A program made the position numbers and the translations under genes. Below the pieces are notes generated by a model that had not been told where the DNA came from, did no database searches, and worked only from the letters and a program-made list of their open reading frames with translations. Positions 17,098 through 25,584 of a stretch of 64,000 nucleotides of DNA are shown piece after piece (the stretch's first letter is position 1; every line of letters begins with the position of its first letter). This stretch comes from Glycomyces sp. TRM65418 (GTDB taxonomy: Bacteria > Actinomycetota > Actinomycetes > Mycobacteriales > Micromonosporaceae): positions 248,001 to 312,000 of the forward strand of contig NZ_JAJFAX010000004.1 in the NCBI RefSeq assembly GCF_019710475.1, written 5' to 3'.

Positions 17098-17574
17098 ATG
17101 ACCGCAGCGAACGCCGAAGCCACTGTGACCGCCCTGCTCGCCGAACTCGGCGACGAGTGGGCGACGGTCGAGGAGATCACCACCGCGAGGGAACGCCTCA
17201 TCGACGCGATCCCCGGCTGGCGGCTTCCGGCGGCGTACGGGCTCGGACTGCGCCAGGAATCGGGCGAGGTCGCGTTCGCGAAGACGAACGTGGGCGAGCA
17301 TCCGCTTCCGGTCGTCGTGATGTCCACAGTGATCGGACACGAAGGCGGGTCCGCTTCGTTCACCGTGGACGCGGCGACGCTGGACCAGGCGATCCGCCTG
17401 CTGGCCCCCGCCGAGGCCTGCACGGCCTACGAGCACCCGAACCTGGCGGCCTGGAGATCGGTGCGCCAGGCGCTCGACGGCGGGACCGACGCGGTGATGG
17501 TCTTCGTGGGTGACCTGAACGAGAAGAGCGACGACGCGGACGTGGAGGCCTTGCGCGACATCGCGAAGGGCTAG
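17098..17574 (+). CDS. conserved hypothetical protein
   Basis: A 158-residue soluble protein I do not recognise. It begins with a helical region (A-T-V-T-A-L-L-A-E-L-G-D-E-W), then a strand-rich middle (V-V-V-M-S-T-V-I-G-H-E-G-G-S-A-S-F), and ends in a Lys/Asp-rich helix. No signal peptide, membrane segment or catalytic motif is visible. ATG 17098 was chosen because the open frame upstream is formed by the terminator and GC-rich spacer. It is convergent with the membrane-protein gene that ends at 17610. Confidence 0.7.
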   Translation: MTAANAEATVTALLAELGDEWATVEEITTARERLIDAIPGWRLPAAYGLGLRQESGEVAFAKTNVGEHPLPVVVMSTVIGHEGGSASFTVDAATLDQAIRLLAPAEACTAYEHPNLAAWRSVRQALDGGTDAVMVFVGDLNEKSDDADVEALRDIAKG

Positions 17575-17609
17575 CGGGCGACGGGCGGACGGCCGGCCAC
17601 GGGCGTCGC

Positions 17610-18536
17610 TCAGCCCTCTCCGGGGCCCGTCCATGTCGTTCTCGGGCACGGCGGCTTCGTGGCGCCCAGGTAGAACACGGCGGCCACGAGGAGCCCGATG
17701 CCCCACACCGTGTACCCGGGGATCACCATCAGGATCCACCAGAGCGGGAACGCCGGGCCGAGGTCGCCGAGGATCGCATAGGTGCCGCCGACGAGCCCGA
17801 AGTAGGCGGCCAGTCCGCCCCCTACCAGGAAGGCCGGCACCAGGACGATCCATCGGGGCACGTGGCGTCCGGCGAGCGGCAGCACCCATCGCGGCCAGAT
17901 CCGGCCCCATCGGTGCGCGAGCGCGAGCGGCAGGAGCGACCCCGCGGCGGCGTAGAGGATGAGGAAGACGACGGTCTCCGGTTCCGTCGGCGACCAGGGC
18001 AGTCCCGTGACCAGCTCGGCGGCGAGCCGAACGACGGCCCCGGCCAGCGCGCCGTACGCACCGGCATACGCCCACCACGGGGCGGAACCTCCTCGGCCGG
18101 AACCGGGATGCGCCGCAGGTGAGCGCCCGCACCGTGAACAGGCGCCGCGGGCTCGGCGCTGGGCGGCGACCGCGCGGAGGAGGGTGAGCACGCCGCAGGT
18201 GACACCGAGCCCGCGAATGAGGAGCCCGGTCGAGCCGGAGGCGGTGAACTCCCCGAACAGGATCGACGCCAGATCCAGCGCGAACATGAACGAGTACAGG
18301 ACCATGCCGATGCCGGCCGCCCACCCGAAGACCACGACGGCCCAGTCGTGTCGGATCGAGCGGAGGAAGAGCAGATTCGCGGCCAGCGCTGCCGAGGCGA
18401 TCGCGACTGGCGTCCAGGCTCCTGGGATGAACGATTCCCCGAAGGAATCGAAATGCGGAGCGCCCGCGAGGGCCCACCAGATGTGGATGGCCGTGTACGC
18501 CGCGAGAAGGAACGCCGGCAACAGTTTCGGTCGCAT
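17610..18536 (-). CDS. multi-pass membrane protein of unknown function
   Basis: 308 residues with about eight hydrophobic segments, beginning R-P-K-L-L-P-A-F-L-L-A-A-Y-T-A-I-H-I-W-W-A-L. A hydrophilic loop in the middle holds C-S-R-C-G-R-S, a single CxxC that could bind metal with a partner. The N-terminal part resembles small DUF3995-type membrane proteins, only weakly. The ATG at 18536 has GGAGG seven bases upstream. No neighbour suggests a function. Confidence 0.7.
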   Translation of the reverse strand: MRPKLLPAFLLAAYTAIHIWWALAGAPHFDSFGESFIPGAWTPVAIASAALAANLLFLRSIRHDWAVVVFGWAAGIGMVLYSFMFALDLASILFGEFTASGSTGLLIRGLGVTCGVLTLLRAVAAQRRARGACSRCGRSPAAHPGSGRGGSAPWWAYAGAYGALAGAVVRLAAELVTGLPWSPTEPETVVFLILYAAAGSLLPLALAHRWGRIWPRWVLPLAGRHVPRWIVLVPAFLVGGGLAAYFGLVGGTYAILGDLGPAFPLWWILMVIPGYTVWGIGLLVAAVFYLGATKPPCPRTTWTGPGEG

Positions 18537-18639
18537 GGACCCAGCCTCCAAGGCGGCATCATGGTCGCGCCTCACCCGGCGAGGGGAGCAGCGTCCCCCA
18601 TGGAGGTGAAGCATCGACGGGCCGGGTGTCCGCTCTTCG

Positions 18640-19165
18640 GCATTCGCTTCGGTGAGCGGCGAAGTCCAAGCGGGCGGCGACTACGAGGCCGCTTGAGCCG
18701 GGGTCTTACGTCGGCCTTGAGGCGGCGTCGACTGCGGTATGCAGGTGATGACGACACCGGAGCGGGCCTCCCCTTCTCTTCGGCTTCGGGGCGCGCCGTG
18801 GTCGGCGTTCAGGCCGCAGCGACAACGAGGTCGCTGCTCCTCCCACTTGCACTCCGGCTTCCGGGCGGGCTACTGCAGGCAGCGACAACGAGGCTCTTCC
18901 TACCTTCTCTTGCACTCCGGCTTTCCGGCGGTGGCCGGGCGAGGTTACTTCTGGCGGCGACAACGAGGTCGCTGCTTCTCCCGCCTGCCCTTCGGCCTTC
19001 CCGTTGGCGGCGGTTCGGCGTTGCCTGGGGCGGCGACTACGAGGTGCTGCTCCCTCCCTCTCCCACTTCGGCCTTCCGATGGCGGCCGGTCGCGGCTACT
19101 TCGGGCAACCACAACGAGGTGTGCGCGGGGCTGGGGTCGCTCTTCGGCTTTCATGCGAGGGAGTG
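18640..19165 (+). repeat. degenerate ~75-bp tandem repeat array
   Basis: The core CGAC(A/T)ACGAGG, or a close variant, recurs at about 18677, 18752, 18820, 18883, 18958, 19034 and 19109, so spacings are 63-76 bp. Between cores a second block (C-A-C-T-T/C-C-G-G-C-T-T-T-C-C-G-G type) also recurs. Several units can fold as GCGAC-AACGAG-GTCGC hairpins. The last unit overlaps the stop codon of the HNH gene. No convincing protein is encoded here. Confidence 0.75.
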
Positions 19166-20788
19166 CGGCGGGCTGCCCGGCCTCTCTTCTGGCCCTGGAC
19201 ATGCTGAGGGGCCCGATCCCTCTGGGGGATTCGGGCTGCGCGGCGGTCTCCCTGCGCTCCCCTCAGCAGTCGCCCGCTGAAGGCGGGGTAAGAACGGCGG
19301 CCCGCCCGGGTCTTCGCGGAGGACCACCGGTGTCGCCGGTGTCGCCACCGGCTTTGCCCCCAGGGCAGGCTCCGTCATCCGACAGGCCTTGACCGCGGCG
19401 GCGTCGCTCTCCCGGAACTTCGCCCGGGACTCGGCGATCGTCGCTGCCATGCTCTTCTGGGCGAACCAGTTGGCATAGTCGGTCAGCTGCGGTTCATAGA
19501 CGGGGGACCACTCGTCCGCACTGTGCCCGTTGGGCAGGTCCTTCAGCGGATCAGCGTCCCACTCGGCATCGGTGGCGCCGGTGCGCTTGTGCCGAATCTC
19601 CGCCTTGCCGGGGCCGGTCTTCTCGATCGTCCAGCGCCCGAGGTGAATCCGGGAGTGGTGGAACCGGCACAGGAGGATCAGGTTCTCAGCGGTCGTCGCG
19701 CCGCCGTCCGCCCAGTGCTCCAGGTGGTGCGCCTCGGTCCACGAGACCGGTGCCCGGCAACCGGACCAGGCGCAACCCTCCGGCTGCTCGAGCTCCAGCT
19801 TGTGCCGCAGGGCCACGTTGGGGAGGCGCTTCGCCCGGCCCAGCTCAACGGCCTCACCGGTGCTGTAGTCGAAGACCGAGGGAATGACGCCGGCCTCCCA
19901 GGCGAGCAGGCGGGCCTTGGAGACCGAAATCGCCCTGCCGTCCAGCATCGGGAGCCGTCCCGTCCGCTCACCGCGCAGCGTGGCCAGATCGCAGGTGAGG
20001 TTCAGGGTGGCGGTGTGCCCGTGTCGCTTCGGAGCGCCGGGGTCGGTGCCATAGGCGGCGACCATCTGGTGCAAGGCCTCGGCGTTCCTGCCGGAGACGC
20101 GGGGGAGCAGCCCGTCGCTGTCGGCCTCGTCCTGGCGAGGCGGCGGCACGGCGGTCCTGAGCGCGTTGCTGAGGAGCTTGCCGGTGTCATCGGTGAGCAG
20201 GCCTTCGATGTCCCACATGCCGTCAGGGCGCCGGTTGATCTCCAGCCAGGCAAGGGACTGCTGGCTCAACTCGTCGAGGAGCGACTGCCGGTCGAACAGT
20301 TCGGCGCAGAGGCGGTCCAGGTGCTCGGTGAGTTCGCCCCGAGTCGCGTGGACGCAGTACTCCCGGATCAGCGCTTCGGGAGTGGCGCAGGAGACCGAAG
20401 GGTCGTAAGGGGACTCGGCCGGGACGGGGTAGGGGATCCGCGCGTGCACGGCCAGGCCTTCGCGCTCGAGGCGGCGCACGGCATAGGCGACGGCGTCGAT
20501 GCGGGCGGTCCCGGAGAGGGCGGCCGAGGCGAGGTGTTTGAACTTCGGGGCCAGCCGGGCGATGGAGGCCATCTGACCAGCGGTGGCCGCATTGAAGTCG
20601 AAGCACTCCATGATCCAGTCGCGGATGCCGGAGAAGCCGTCGCACTCCTTGTGGAGGCCTTCGGAAGTGTAGGCGACGACTGCTTGGAGTGCTCGGGCGT
20701 CGTGAGCGCGGGCCTGGGCGGCGATGGACTCGATCTGGGAGGGGAGGGCGGCGGCCTGGGCTTCTCGGTCCGTTTCGTTGGCTTTCAT
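19151..20788 (-). CDS. DUF222 / HNH endonuclease (13E12-repeat family)
   Basis: 545 residues. The N-terminal two thirds match the DUF222 (13E12) domain (D-G-F-S-G-I-R-D-W, L-D-R-L-C-A-E-L). The C-terminal HNH nuclease motif is around residues 335-380: C-A-W-S-G-C-R then A-H-H-L-E-H-W-A-D-G-G, N-L-I-L-L-C-R-F-H-H. Members are abundant, often multi-copy and transposon-like in actinobacteria; their role is unsettled. ATG 20788 follows AGGGGG. The last ~60 residues are Pro/Gly-rich and run towards the repeat array. An inverted copy of that repeat lies upstream (20990-21110). Confidence 0.88.
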   Translation of the reverse strand: MKANETDREAQAAALPSQIESIAAQARAHDARALQAVVAYTSEGLHKECDGFSGIRDWIMECFDFNAATAGQMASIARLAPKFKHLASAALSGTARIDAVAYAVRRLEREGLAVHARIPYPVPAESPYDPSVSCATPEALIREYCVHATRGELTEHLDRLCAELFDRQSLLDELSQQSLAWLEINRRPDGMWDIEGLLTDDTGKLLSNALRTAVPPPRQDEADSDGLLPRVSGRNAEALHQMVAAYGTDPGAPKRHGHTATLNLTCDLATLRGERTGRLPMLDGRAISVSKARLLAWEAGVIPSVFDYSTGEAVELGRAKRLPNVALRHKLELEQPEGCAWSGCRAPVSWTEAHHLEHWADGGATTAENLILLCRFHHSRIHLGRWTIEKTGPGKAEIRHKRTGATDAEWDADPLKDLPNGHSADEWSPVYEPQLTDYANWFAQKSMAATIAESRAKFRESDAAAVKACRMTEPALGAKPVATPATPVVLREDPGGPPFLPRLQRATAEGSAGRPPRSPNPPEGSGPSACPGPEERPGSPPHSLA

Positions 20789-20934
20789 CCCGATCACCCC
20801 CTGAAGAGCTATCCGATTGTGCGACTGGGCGTTATAGGTCAATAGTGACATGGATAGGAGGGAGTGTCATCACTCAAATGGGTGAATGTCAGTCCGAAAG
20901 GGACCCCGGAGACGTCGTCCCGCCTCATTCGCGG

Positions 20935-21110
20935 CCTCAATGCCCAAGCGGACCAATGCAACGGGAGACCGCTTTTGCCGCTGATTCGAGGACCTTGTGG
21001 CGTGCGGTTTGCAAGTCGAAGTGGGGCAAGGAGTTCCGCCCGCCTCGTTGTCGCCGCCTCAGAACCGCGAGCCCGAGCGGCCGGAAAGCCGAAGTGCCTG
21101 CGATGTCTTC
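20935..21110 (-). repeat. inverted-orientation copy of the ~75-bp repeat
   Basis: Read on the minus strand, this stretch contains C-A-C-T-T-C-G-G-C-T-T-T-C-C-G-G followed by GGCGGCGACAACGAGG (complement of 21043-21058) and then a TGCCCCACTTCG block. This is the same order as units in the 18640-19165 array. With that array it brackets the HNH gene. Nothing else is seen in the 469-nt gap 20789-21257. Confidence 0.65.
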
Positions 21111-21257
21111 ACTGAACCGAGTAAGCAAACCCCATGGCGCTCGGACAACCTACTGTCGTGATCCCGACACTTGGGTGTAGTGCGAGGTGACGAGGCCCCT
21201 ACCGAGAAGGCAGGGGGACCACTCTGGCCGGTTTCCCGCTAGCGTGTCTGCATGCGG

Positions 21258-21340
21258 GCCCGAGTGGTGGAATCTGGTAGACACAGTCGGCTTAAAACCG
21301 GCCGTCGTGAGACTTGCGGGTTCAAATCCCGTCTCGGGCA
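21258..21340 (+). tRNA. tRNA-Leu (UAA anticodon), bldA-type
   Basis: An 83-nt class II tRNA. Acceptor GCCCGAG pairs with CTCGGGC (discriminator A), the D-arm is GTGGAATCTGGTAGACAC, and the anticodon stem GTCGG/CCGGC encloses CTTAAAA (anticodon TAA). A long variable arm and the T-loop TTCAAAT follow. CCA is not encoded. It reads UUA, the rarest Leu codon in GC-rich actinomycetes; the equivalent Streptomyces tRNA is the developmental regulator bldA. Confidence 0.95.
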
Positions 21341-21371
21341 CGGATGCTGACGGCCTGCGGGACAGTGCGAT

Positions 21372-21392
21372 CGGACGGAGTGGGGCCGTCCG
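21372..21392 (+). terminator. possible terminator after tRNA-Leu
   Basis: CGGACGG and CCGTCCG with a 7-nt loop, 31 nt after the tRNA. The rest of the gap up to 21698 shows no gene. Confidence 0.4.
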
Positions 21393-21698
21393 GTCCTAGA
21401 GTGTCGTTCCTCGCATTTCGGGCGTGCCGCTCGATCGGGTGATCGGCGCCGAGCTTCCGGTCGGCCCGCACATGCCGGGCCCCTTCCTTCCCTGACCTGC
21501 CCAATGAGGCCGGTGAACGCTGAGTTCCGGGCCGGCTCCAGGCTGCATCGACAGGTTGACTGCGCAGGGCCGCCGTGCTATCCAGGGAGGCGAGCGCTGA
21601 TACCATTCTGTCGAGCCAGTCGGTGGGGACACGGTTTTCCCTTCCGCTGCAATGACTTTGTCACTTCCCGGTATCGCGGAAGCCGATAGGCCAGTGTC

Positions 21699-23483
21699 GT
21701 GAGGATGGCGATGCCCGAAACACCTCGGTCCACAACCCATACGTTTCAACCCCCCGGGCCTGCGCCCATGACCCCCGCCGCCGGCGAGGAGCCCGGCGCT
21801 CCCGCCGATCTCAAAGCCCGTCTGCTGCGCATCGCGCTGCTGCCGCTCGCCGCCACCGCGGTGCTCGGCACCGGCGTCGTCGTGCTCGTGACCCAGGCTC
21901 CGGCCGACCGTCCCTCCTGGATGATCCCCGCCGCGTTCGGCGCGACCGCGGTCCTCGTGGCCCTGGTCGCCTACCTGGCCGCCTCCGCGGCCTCCAAGAC
22001 CGACGCCGACCTCGGCCGCCGGATCAACACGATCCGCCGCTCCACGGTCGAGACCCACTACAAGGTCTGGCAGCTCCTCGACGACCTGCAGCGCGAACTT
22101 CCCGCGGACCAGCGCTGGTCCGTCCCGCTCCCGAACGCCGCCGGCGGCGCCACCACCACGGTCGAGGCCCTGAGCCTCCTGGCCTCCGAGGCCCGGCACC
22201 TCCGGGCGGCCGCCGAGACCGTCGCCGCGCGAGGCGTCCGCCCGGCCGCCCCGCAGGCGCCGGCGCGCCCCCCGGTCTCGATGATCACGTCGGGTCCGAT
22301 CGACGCGGTGAGCGCGCACTCGCGCGTGGGCATCTTCGTGAACCTGGCCCGGCGGCTGCAGTCGCTGGTGCACCGGGAGATCGAACAGCTCGACGAGCTG
22401 GAGAACCAGGTCGAGGACCCCGATCTGCTCAAGGGCCTGTTCTCGGTCGACCACCTGGCGACGCGGATCCGCCGCCACGCGGAGAACCTCGCGGTCCTGG
22501 GCGGCGCGACCTCGCACCGGCAGTGGTCGCGTCCGGTCAACGTCTACGAGGCGCTGCGTTCGGCGGTCGCCGAAGTGGAGCAGTACGCGCGGGTGAAGCT
22601 GGTGCGCCCGATCGACGGCACGCTCAAGGGCCACGCCGTCGCGGACATCATCCACCTGGTGGCGGAGCTGGTCGAGAACGCGACGACGTTCTCGGCCCCG
22701 AACACGCAGGTGCTCATCCGGGTCGCCCGGGTCCGCACGGGCCTGGCCGTCGAGGTCGAGGACCGCGGCCTGGGCATGGAGGCGCACGAGCGCGACCGGT
22801 TCAACAAGATGCTGGCGACGCCGGACCAGGTCGACCTGGACGAGCTGCTGGCCGACGGCCGCATCGGCCTGTACGTGGTCTCGTCGCTGGCGCACCGGCA
22901 CGATTTGACAGTGCAGTTGCAGTCCAATATCTTCGGCGGCACGCAGGCGATCCTGGTAGTCCCGGAGGTGCTCTTGGGCGACGACACTCCGAAGGCCCCC
23001 GCGCCCCGCGAGGCGCCTGCCGCGGAGCCGCAGCAGATGCCCGTCCGCCAGCCGGCCCCTCCGCCGCAGCTGCCTTCAGTGCAGTTGCGCCCCTTGCCGA
23101 CCGCGGGCGCCGGTCATTTCGGGAACTCGACGCCGCAGCCGCGCATGGACGCCGCGCCGATGAACGGCTACCGGCCCGTGAACGGGGCGACGAGGGTCGA
23201 CACCGGCGCCCTGCCGGTGACGGCCGAGCTGCAGGCGGTGGACGTCGACCGCCGAGGCGGTCCCGGCGGCGACGGCCGCCCGGAGCTGCCGAAGCGCAAC
23301 AAGCAGACGCACTTGGCGCCGCAGCTGCGCGACGTGCCCCAGTCGGGCTCGCGCGGCTCCGAGGCGGGCCACGACCCGGGCCTGATGAAGGCGTTCCAAC
23401 AAGGACGGCAGCGCGCGGACACCGGTCCGCAGATCCCCGCATCAGATGGTTCCGTTTCTCCGTACAGGAATGAGGAGTTCTAA
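21699..23483 (+). CDS. cvnA: conservon protein CvnA, sensor-kinase-like
   Basis: 594 residues. Two membrane helices (R-I-A-L-L-P-L-A-A-T-A and M-I-P-A-A-F-G-A-T-A-V-L) are followed by a dimerisation region. A GHKL ATPase domain has the N-box E-L-V-E-N-A-T-T-F-S and G1 box V-E-D-R-G-L-G-M. The Pro/Gln-rich C-terminal tail is about 190 residues long. In Streptomyces conservons this membrane protein works with CvnB-D as a G-protein-coupled-receptor-like unit. The GTG at 21699 is the longest start; an ATG at 21711 with GAGG six bases upstream may be the true one. It overlaps the next gene by one base. Confidence 0.88.
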   Translation: MRMAMPETPRSTTHTFQPPGPAPMTPAAGEEPGAPADLKARLLRIALLPLAATAVLGTGVVVLVTQAPADRPSWMIPAAFGATAVLVALVAYLAASAASKTDADLGRRINTIRRSTVETHYKVWQLLDDLQRELPADQRWSVPLPNAAGGATTTVEALSLLASEARHLRAAAETVAARGVRPAAPQAPARPPVSMITSGPIDAVSAHSRVGIFVNLARRLQSLVHREIEQLDELENQVEDPDLLKGLFSVDHLATRIRRHAENLAVLGGATSHRQWSRPVNVYEALRSAVAEVEQYARVKLVRPIDGTLKGHAVADIIHLVAELVENATTFSAPNTQVLIRVARVRTGLAVEVEDRGLGMEAHERDRFNKMLATPDQVDLDELLADGRIGLYVVSSLAHRHDLTVQLQSNIFGGTQAILVVPEVLLGDDTPKAPAPREAPAAEPQQMPVRQPAPPPQLPSVQLRPLPTAGAGHFGNSTPQPRMDAAPMNGYRPVNGATRVDTGALPVTAELQAVDVDRRGGPGGDGRPELPKRNKQTHLAPQLRDVPQSGSRGSEAGHDPGLMKAFQQGRQRADTGPQIPASDGSVSPYRNEEF

Positions 23484-23932
23484 TGGCAGGCGATGAGGCA
23501 GGCGCGCAATCGGATCTCAGCTGGCTGCTGGCCGGTCTGGTGAGGAAGGTGCCGCACACGCGGAGCGCCCTCCTGCTGTCCTCGGACGGCATCAAGAAGG
23601 CCTTCCACGGCATGGGCGTCGACCAGGCCGACCAGCTCTCGGCGATCGCCTCGGGCATGTTCTCGCTGGCGAGGAGCGCGGGCGTCCAGTTCGGTTCGGC
23701 CGGCGGCGTGCGCCAGGTGGTGGCGGAGCTGGACGACACGCTGCTGTTCGTCTCGACCGCGGGTCAGGGGGCGGTGCTGGCGGTGGCGGCGGGCCGGGAG
23801 GCGGACGCGGGCGTGCTCGGCTACGAGATGTCCATCCTGGTCAAGAGCGTGCGGCCCTACCTGGAGACCCCCGTCCGCCGGGCCGCCGCGGCCAGCGGCA
23901 CCGTGCCGCCGAACGGTGAACTGGTCGGCTGA
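23483..23932 (+). CDS. cvnB: conservon protein CvnB, roadblock/LC7 domain
   Basis: 149 residues forming one roadblock/LC7 fold: L-S-W-L-L-A-G-L-V-R-K-V-P, then S-A-L-L-L-S-S-D-G-I, and V-L-G-Y-E-M-S-I-L near the end. Roadblock proteins regulate small GTPases of the MglA kind, here CvnD. Start and stop overlap both neighbours (TAATG and TGATG), so the four proteins are made in step. Confidence 0.92.
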   Translation: MAGDEAGAQSDLSWLLAGLVRKVPHTRSALLLSSDGIKKAFHGMGVDQADQLSAIASGMFSLARSAGVQFGSAGGVRQVVAELDDTLLFVSTAGQGAVLAVAAGREADAGVLGYEMSILVKSVRPYLETPVRRAAAASGTVPPNGELVG

Positions 23933-24300
23933 TGTCCGACTTCGAGCATCCGCTGCTCGATGACGATGCGGGGCCGTTGGTCCGGCCCTACACCGTCTCG
24001 AACGGCCGAACCGCTCCGACGGCGAAGCTGGACCTGCTCTCGCTGGTCCGCTCGACCGGGCAGCTGCGGCCCTCGCAGCTGGAGAACGAGCACGCCGAGG
24101 CGCTGCTCCTGTGCCGGGAGCCGATCTCGGTCGCGGAGGTCTCGGCGCATCTGCGGCTGCCGGCGATGGTCATCAAGGTCCTGCTTTCCGACCTCGTCGA
24201 CGTCGGGGCGGTCATCGCCCAAGCCCCTGATCCCGCCGTCGATCCCACCGACCAAACCGTATTGGAGGCACTCCTCAATGGCCTACAACGGCGACTCTGA
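23932..24300 (+). CDS. cvnC: conservon protein CvnC, DUF742
   Basis: 122 residues with the DUF742 winged-helix-like pattern: L-V-R-P-Y-T-V-S-N-G-R-T, then L-L-S-L-V-R-S-T-G, and S-V-A-E-V-S-A-H-L-R-L-P with V-L-L-S-D-L-V-D. It may bind the kinase-like CvnA or DNA; its exact job is unknown. Its stop lies 22 bases inside the following GTPase gene. Confidence 0.92.
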   Translation: MSDFEHPLLDDDAGPLVRPYTVSNGRTAPTAKLDLLSLVRSTGQLRPSQLENEHAEALLLCREPISVAEVSAHLRLPAMVIKVLLSDLVDVGAVIAQAPDPAVDPTDQTVLEALLNGLQRRL

Positions 24301-24880
24301 CCGCTCGCCTGCACAACAACCGCCCCTGCCCACCGCCATCAAGCTGCTCGTCGCCGGGGGTTTCGGCGTCGGCAAGACCACCTTCGTCGCGGCGGTCTCG
24401 GAGATCGAGCCGCTGAGCACCGAGGAGACGATCACCACCGCCTCGATCGGCACGGACGACCTCACGGGCGTGGGCGACAAGGTGACGACGACCGTGGCGT
24501 TGGACTTCGGCCGGATCACCCTCGATCCGCAGCACATCCTGTACCTGTTCGGCACCCCCGGCCAGGACCGGTTCTGGTTCATGTGGAACGAGCTCTCGGA
24601 CGGGGCGTTCGGCGCGGTGGTGCTCGCGGACACCCGGCGCCTGGAGGACTGCTTCCCGGCGCTGGACTTCTTCGAGCGCCGCGGCACCCAGTTCATCGTG
24701 GCGGTCAACGAGTTCGACACCGGCTACCGCTACGAGCCGGAGGAAGTCCGGGCCGCCTTGGACCTCAAACCGAATATCCCGATCGTCTGCTGCGACGCAC
24801 GCGATCCACGTTCCGCAACGTTGGTGCTGGTCACCTTGACCAAGCACCTGATGTCGGCCGCCGCTTCGAGCGTCCGGTGA
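24278..24880 (+). CDS. cvnD: conservon GTPase CvnD
   Basis: A 200-residue small Ras-like GTPase. G1 is G-G-F-G-V-G-K-T, the G2 region contains T-I-T-T-A-S-I-G, G3 is G-T-P-G-Q-D-R-F, and G4 is N-E-F-D. ATG 24278 has GGAGG 10 nt upstream and lies inside cvnC. With CvnB it forms the MglA/MglB-like switch of the conservon. Confidence 0.93.
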   Translation: MAYNGDSDRSPAQQPPLPTAIKLLVAGGFGVGKTTFVAAVSEIEPLSTEETITTASIGTDDLTGVGDKVTTTVALDFGRITLDPQHILYLFGTPGQDRFWFMWNELSDGAFGAVVLADTRRLEDCFPALDFFERRGTQFIVAVNEFDTGYRYEPEEVRAALDLKPNIPIVCCDARDPRSATLVLVTLTKHLMSAAASSVR

Positions 24881-24891
24881 AGGAGCCCAGC

Positions 24892-25488
24892 ATGTCCATT
24901 CCCGAGAACGAGTTTCGACTCACCATCACGCCCGACGACCCGGGCGCCTCAGAGCGGGCCAAGCGCCTGCGCGACCTCGGGATCGGCAATCTGCCCGACC
25001 CCGAGTTCGACGAGCTCGCCAAGGAGCTGACCGAGCTCACCGGCGCGCCCTACGCGATGGTGAACTTCATCGACGAGGACCACCAGTACTTCGCGGGCCT
25101 CGCCGCCCCGGCCTCGGACGCGGCGAGCCAGGCGCTCGCCGGCGCCACCGAGGCCCCGGAGGTGGGCCGGGAGATGGACCGCGACCACGGCTACTGCCCG
25201 CACGTGGTGGTCCGCGGCAAGGCGCTCGTCCTGGGGGACGTGTGCGACTACCCGCGATTCGCGGGGAACCCGGTGGTCGACAAGATCGGGATCCGCTCCT
25301 ATCTGGGGGCGCCCCTGATCGACGACGACGGGAACACCCTGGGGACGGTGTGCGTGGTCGACACCGAGACCCACGACTGGGGCCGTCCGGGCCTGGAGAT
25401 CATCAAGGGCATGGCCGCGAAGGTGATGGACCGGATCCGGGAGCGCAACGCCGCCGAGGAGCGGCGGGAGGATCCGTTCCAGGGGTGA
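24892..25488 (+). CDS. GAF-domain sensor protein, conservon-linked
   Basis: 198 residues, mostly one GAF domain: P-D-P-E-F-D-E-L-A-K-E-L-T-E-L, then Y-A-M-V-N-F-I-D-E-D-H-Q-Y-F-A-G, followed by Y-C-P-H-V-V and S-Y-L-G-A-P-L-I-D-D-D-G-N-T-L-G-T-V-C. This is the form of GAF protein often found after conservons or with GGDEF proteins. It lies 11 nt after cvnD with its own site (AAGGAG), so it is probably in the same transcript. Ligand unknown. Confidence 0.87.
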   Translation: MSIPENEFRLTITPDDPGASERAKRLRDLGIGNLPDPEFDELAKELTELTGAPYAMVNFIDEDHQYFAGLAAPASDAASQALAGATEAPEVGREMDRDHGYCPHVVVRGKALVLGDVCDYPRFAGNPVVDKIGIRSYLGAPLIDDDGNTLGTVCVVDTETHDWGRPGLEIIKGMAAKVMDRIRERNAAEERREDPFQG

Positions 25489-25495
25489 AGTGAAT

Positions 25496-25521
25496 GAGGA
25501 GGCCGCGTACGCCGCCTCCTC
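25496..25521. terminator. bidirectional terminator between conservon and acyl-CoA dehydrogenase
   Basis: GAGGAGGC (25496-25503) and GCCTCCTC (25514-25521) enclose the palindrome GCGTACGC. It sits between two convergent genes. Confidence 0.75.
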
Positions 25522-25584
25522 GTTCGCTATGGGGGATGTCGAGGGTGCGCGATCTTCCGGCCGATCCTCCGGATATCGCGCGCT

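Noticed and set aside
18640..19165. CRISPR-like array
   Set aside because: The units are long, degenerate throughout and vary in spacing; there are no short conserved repeats with unique spacers and no cas genes.
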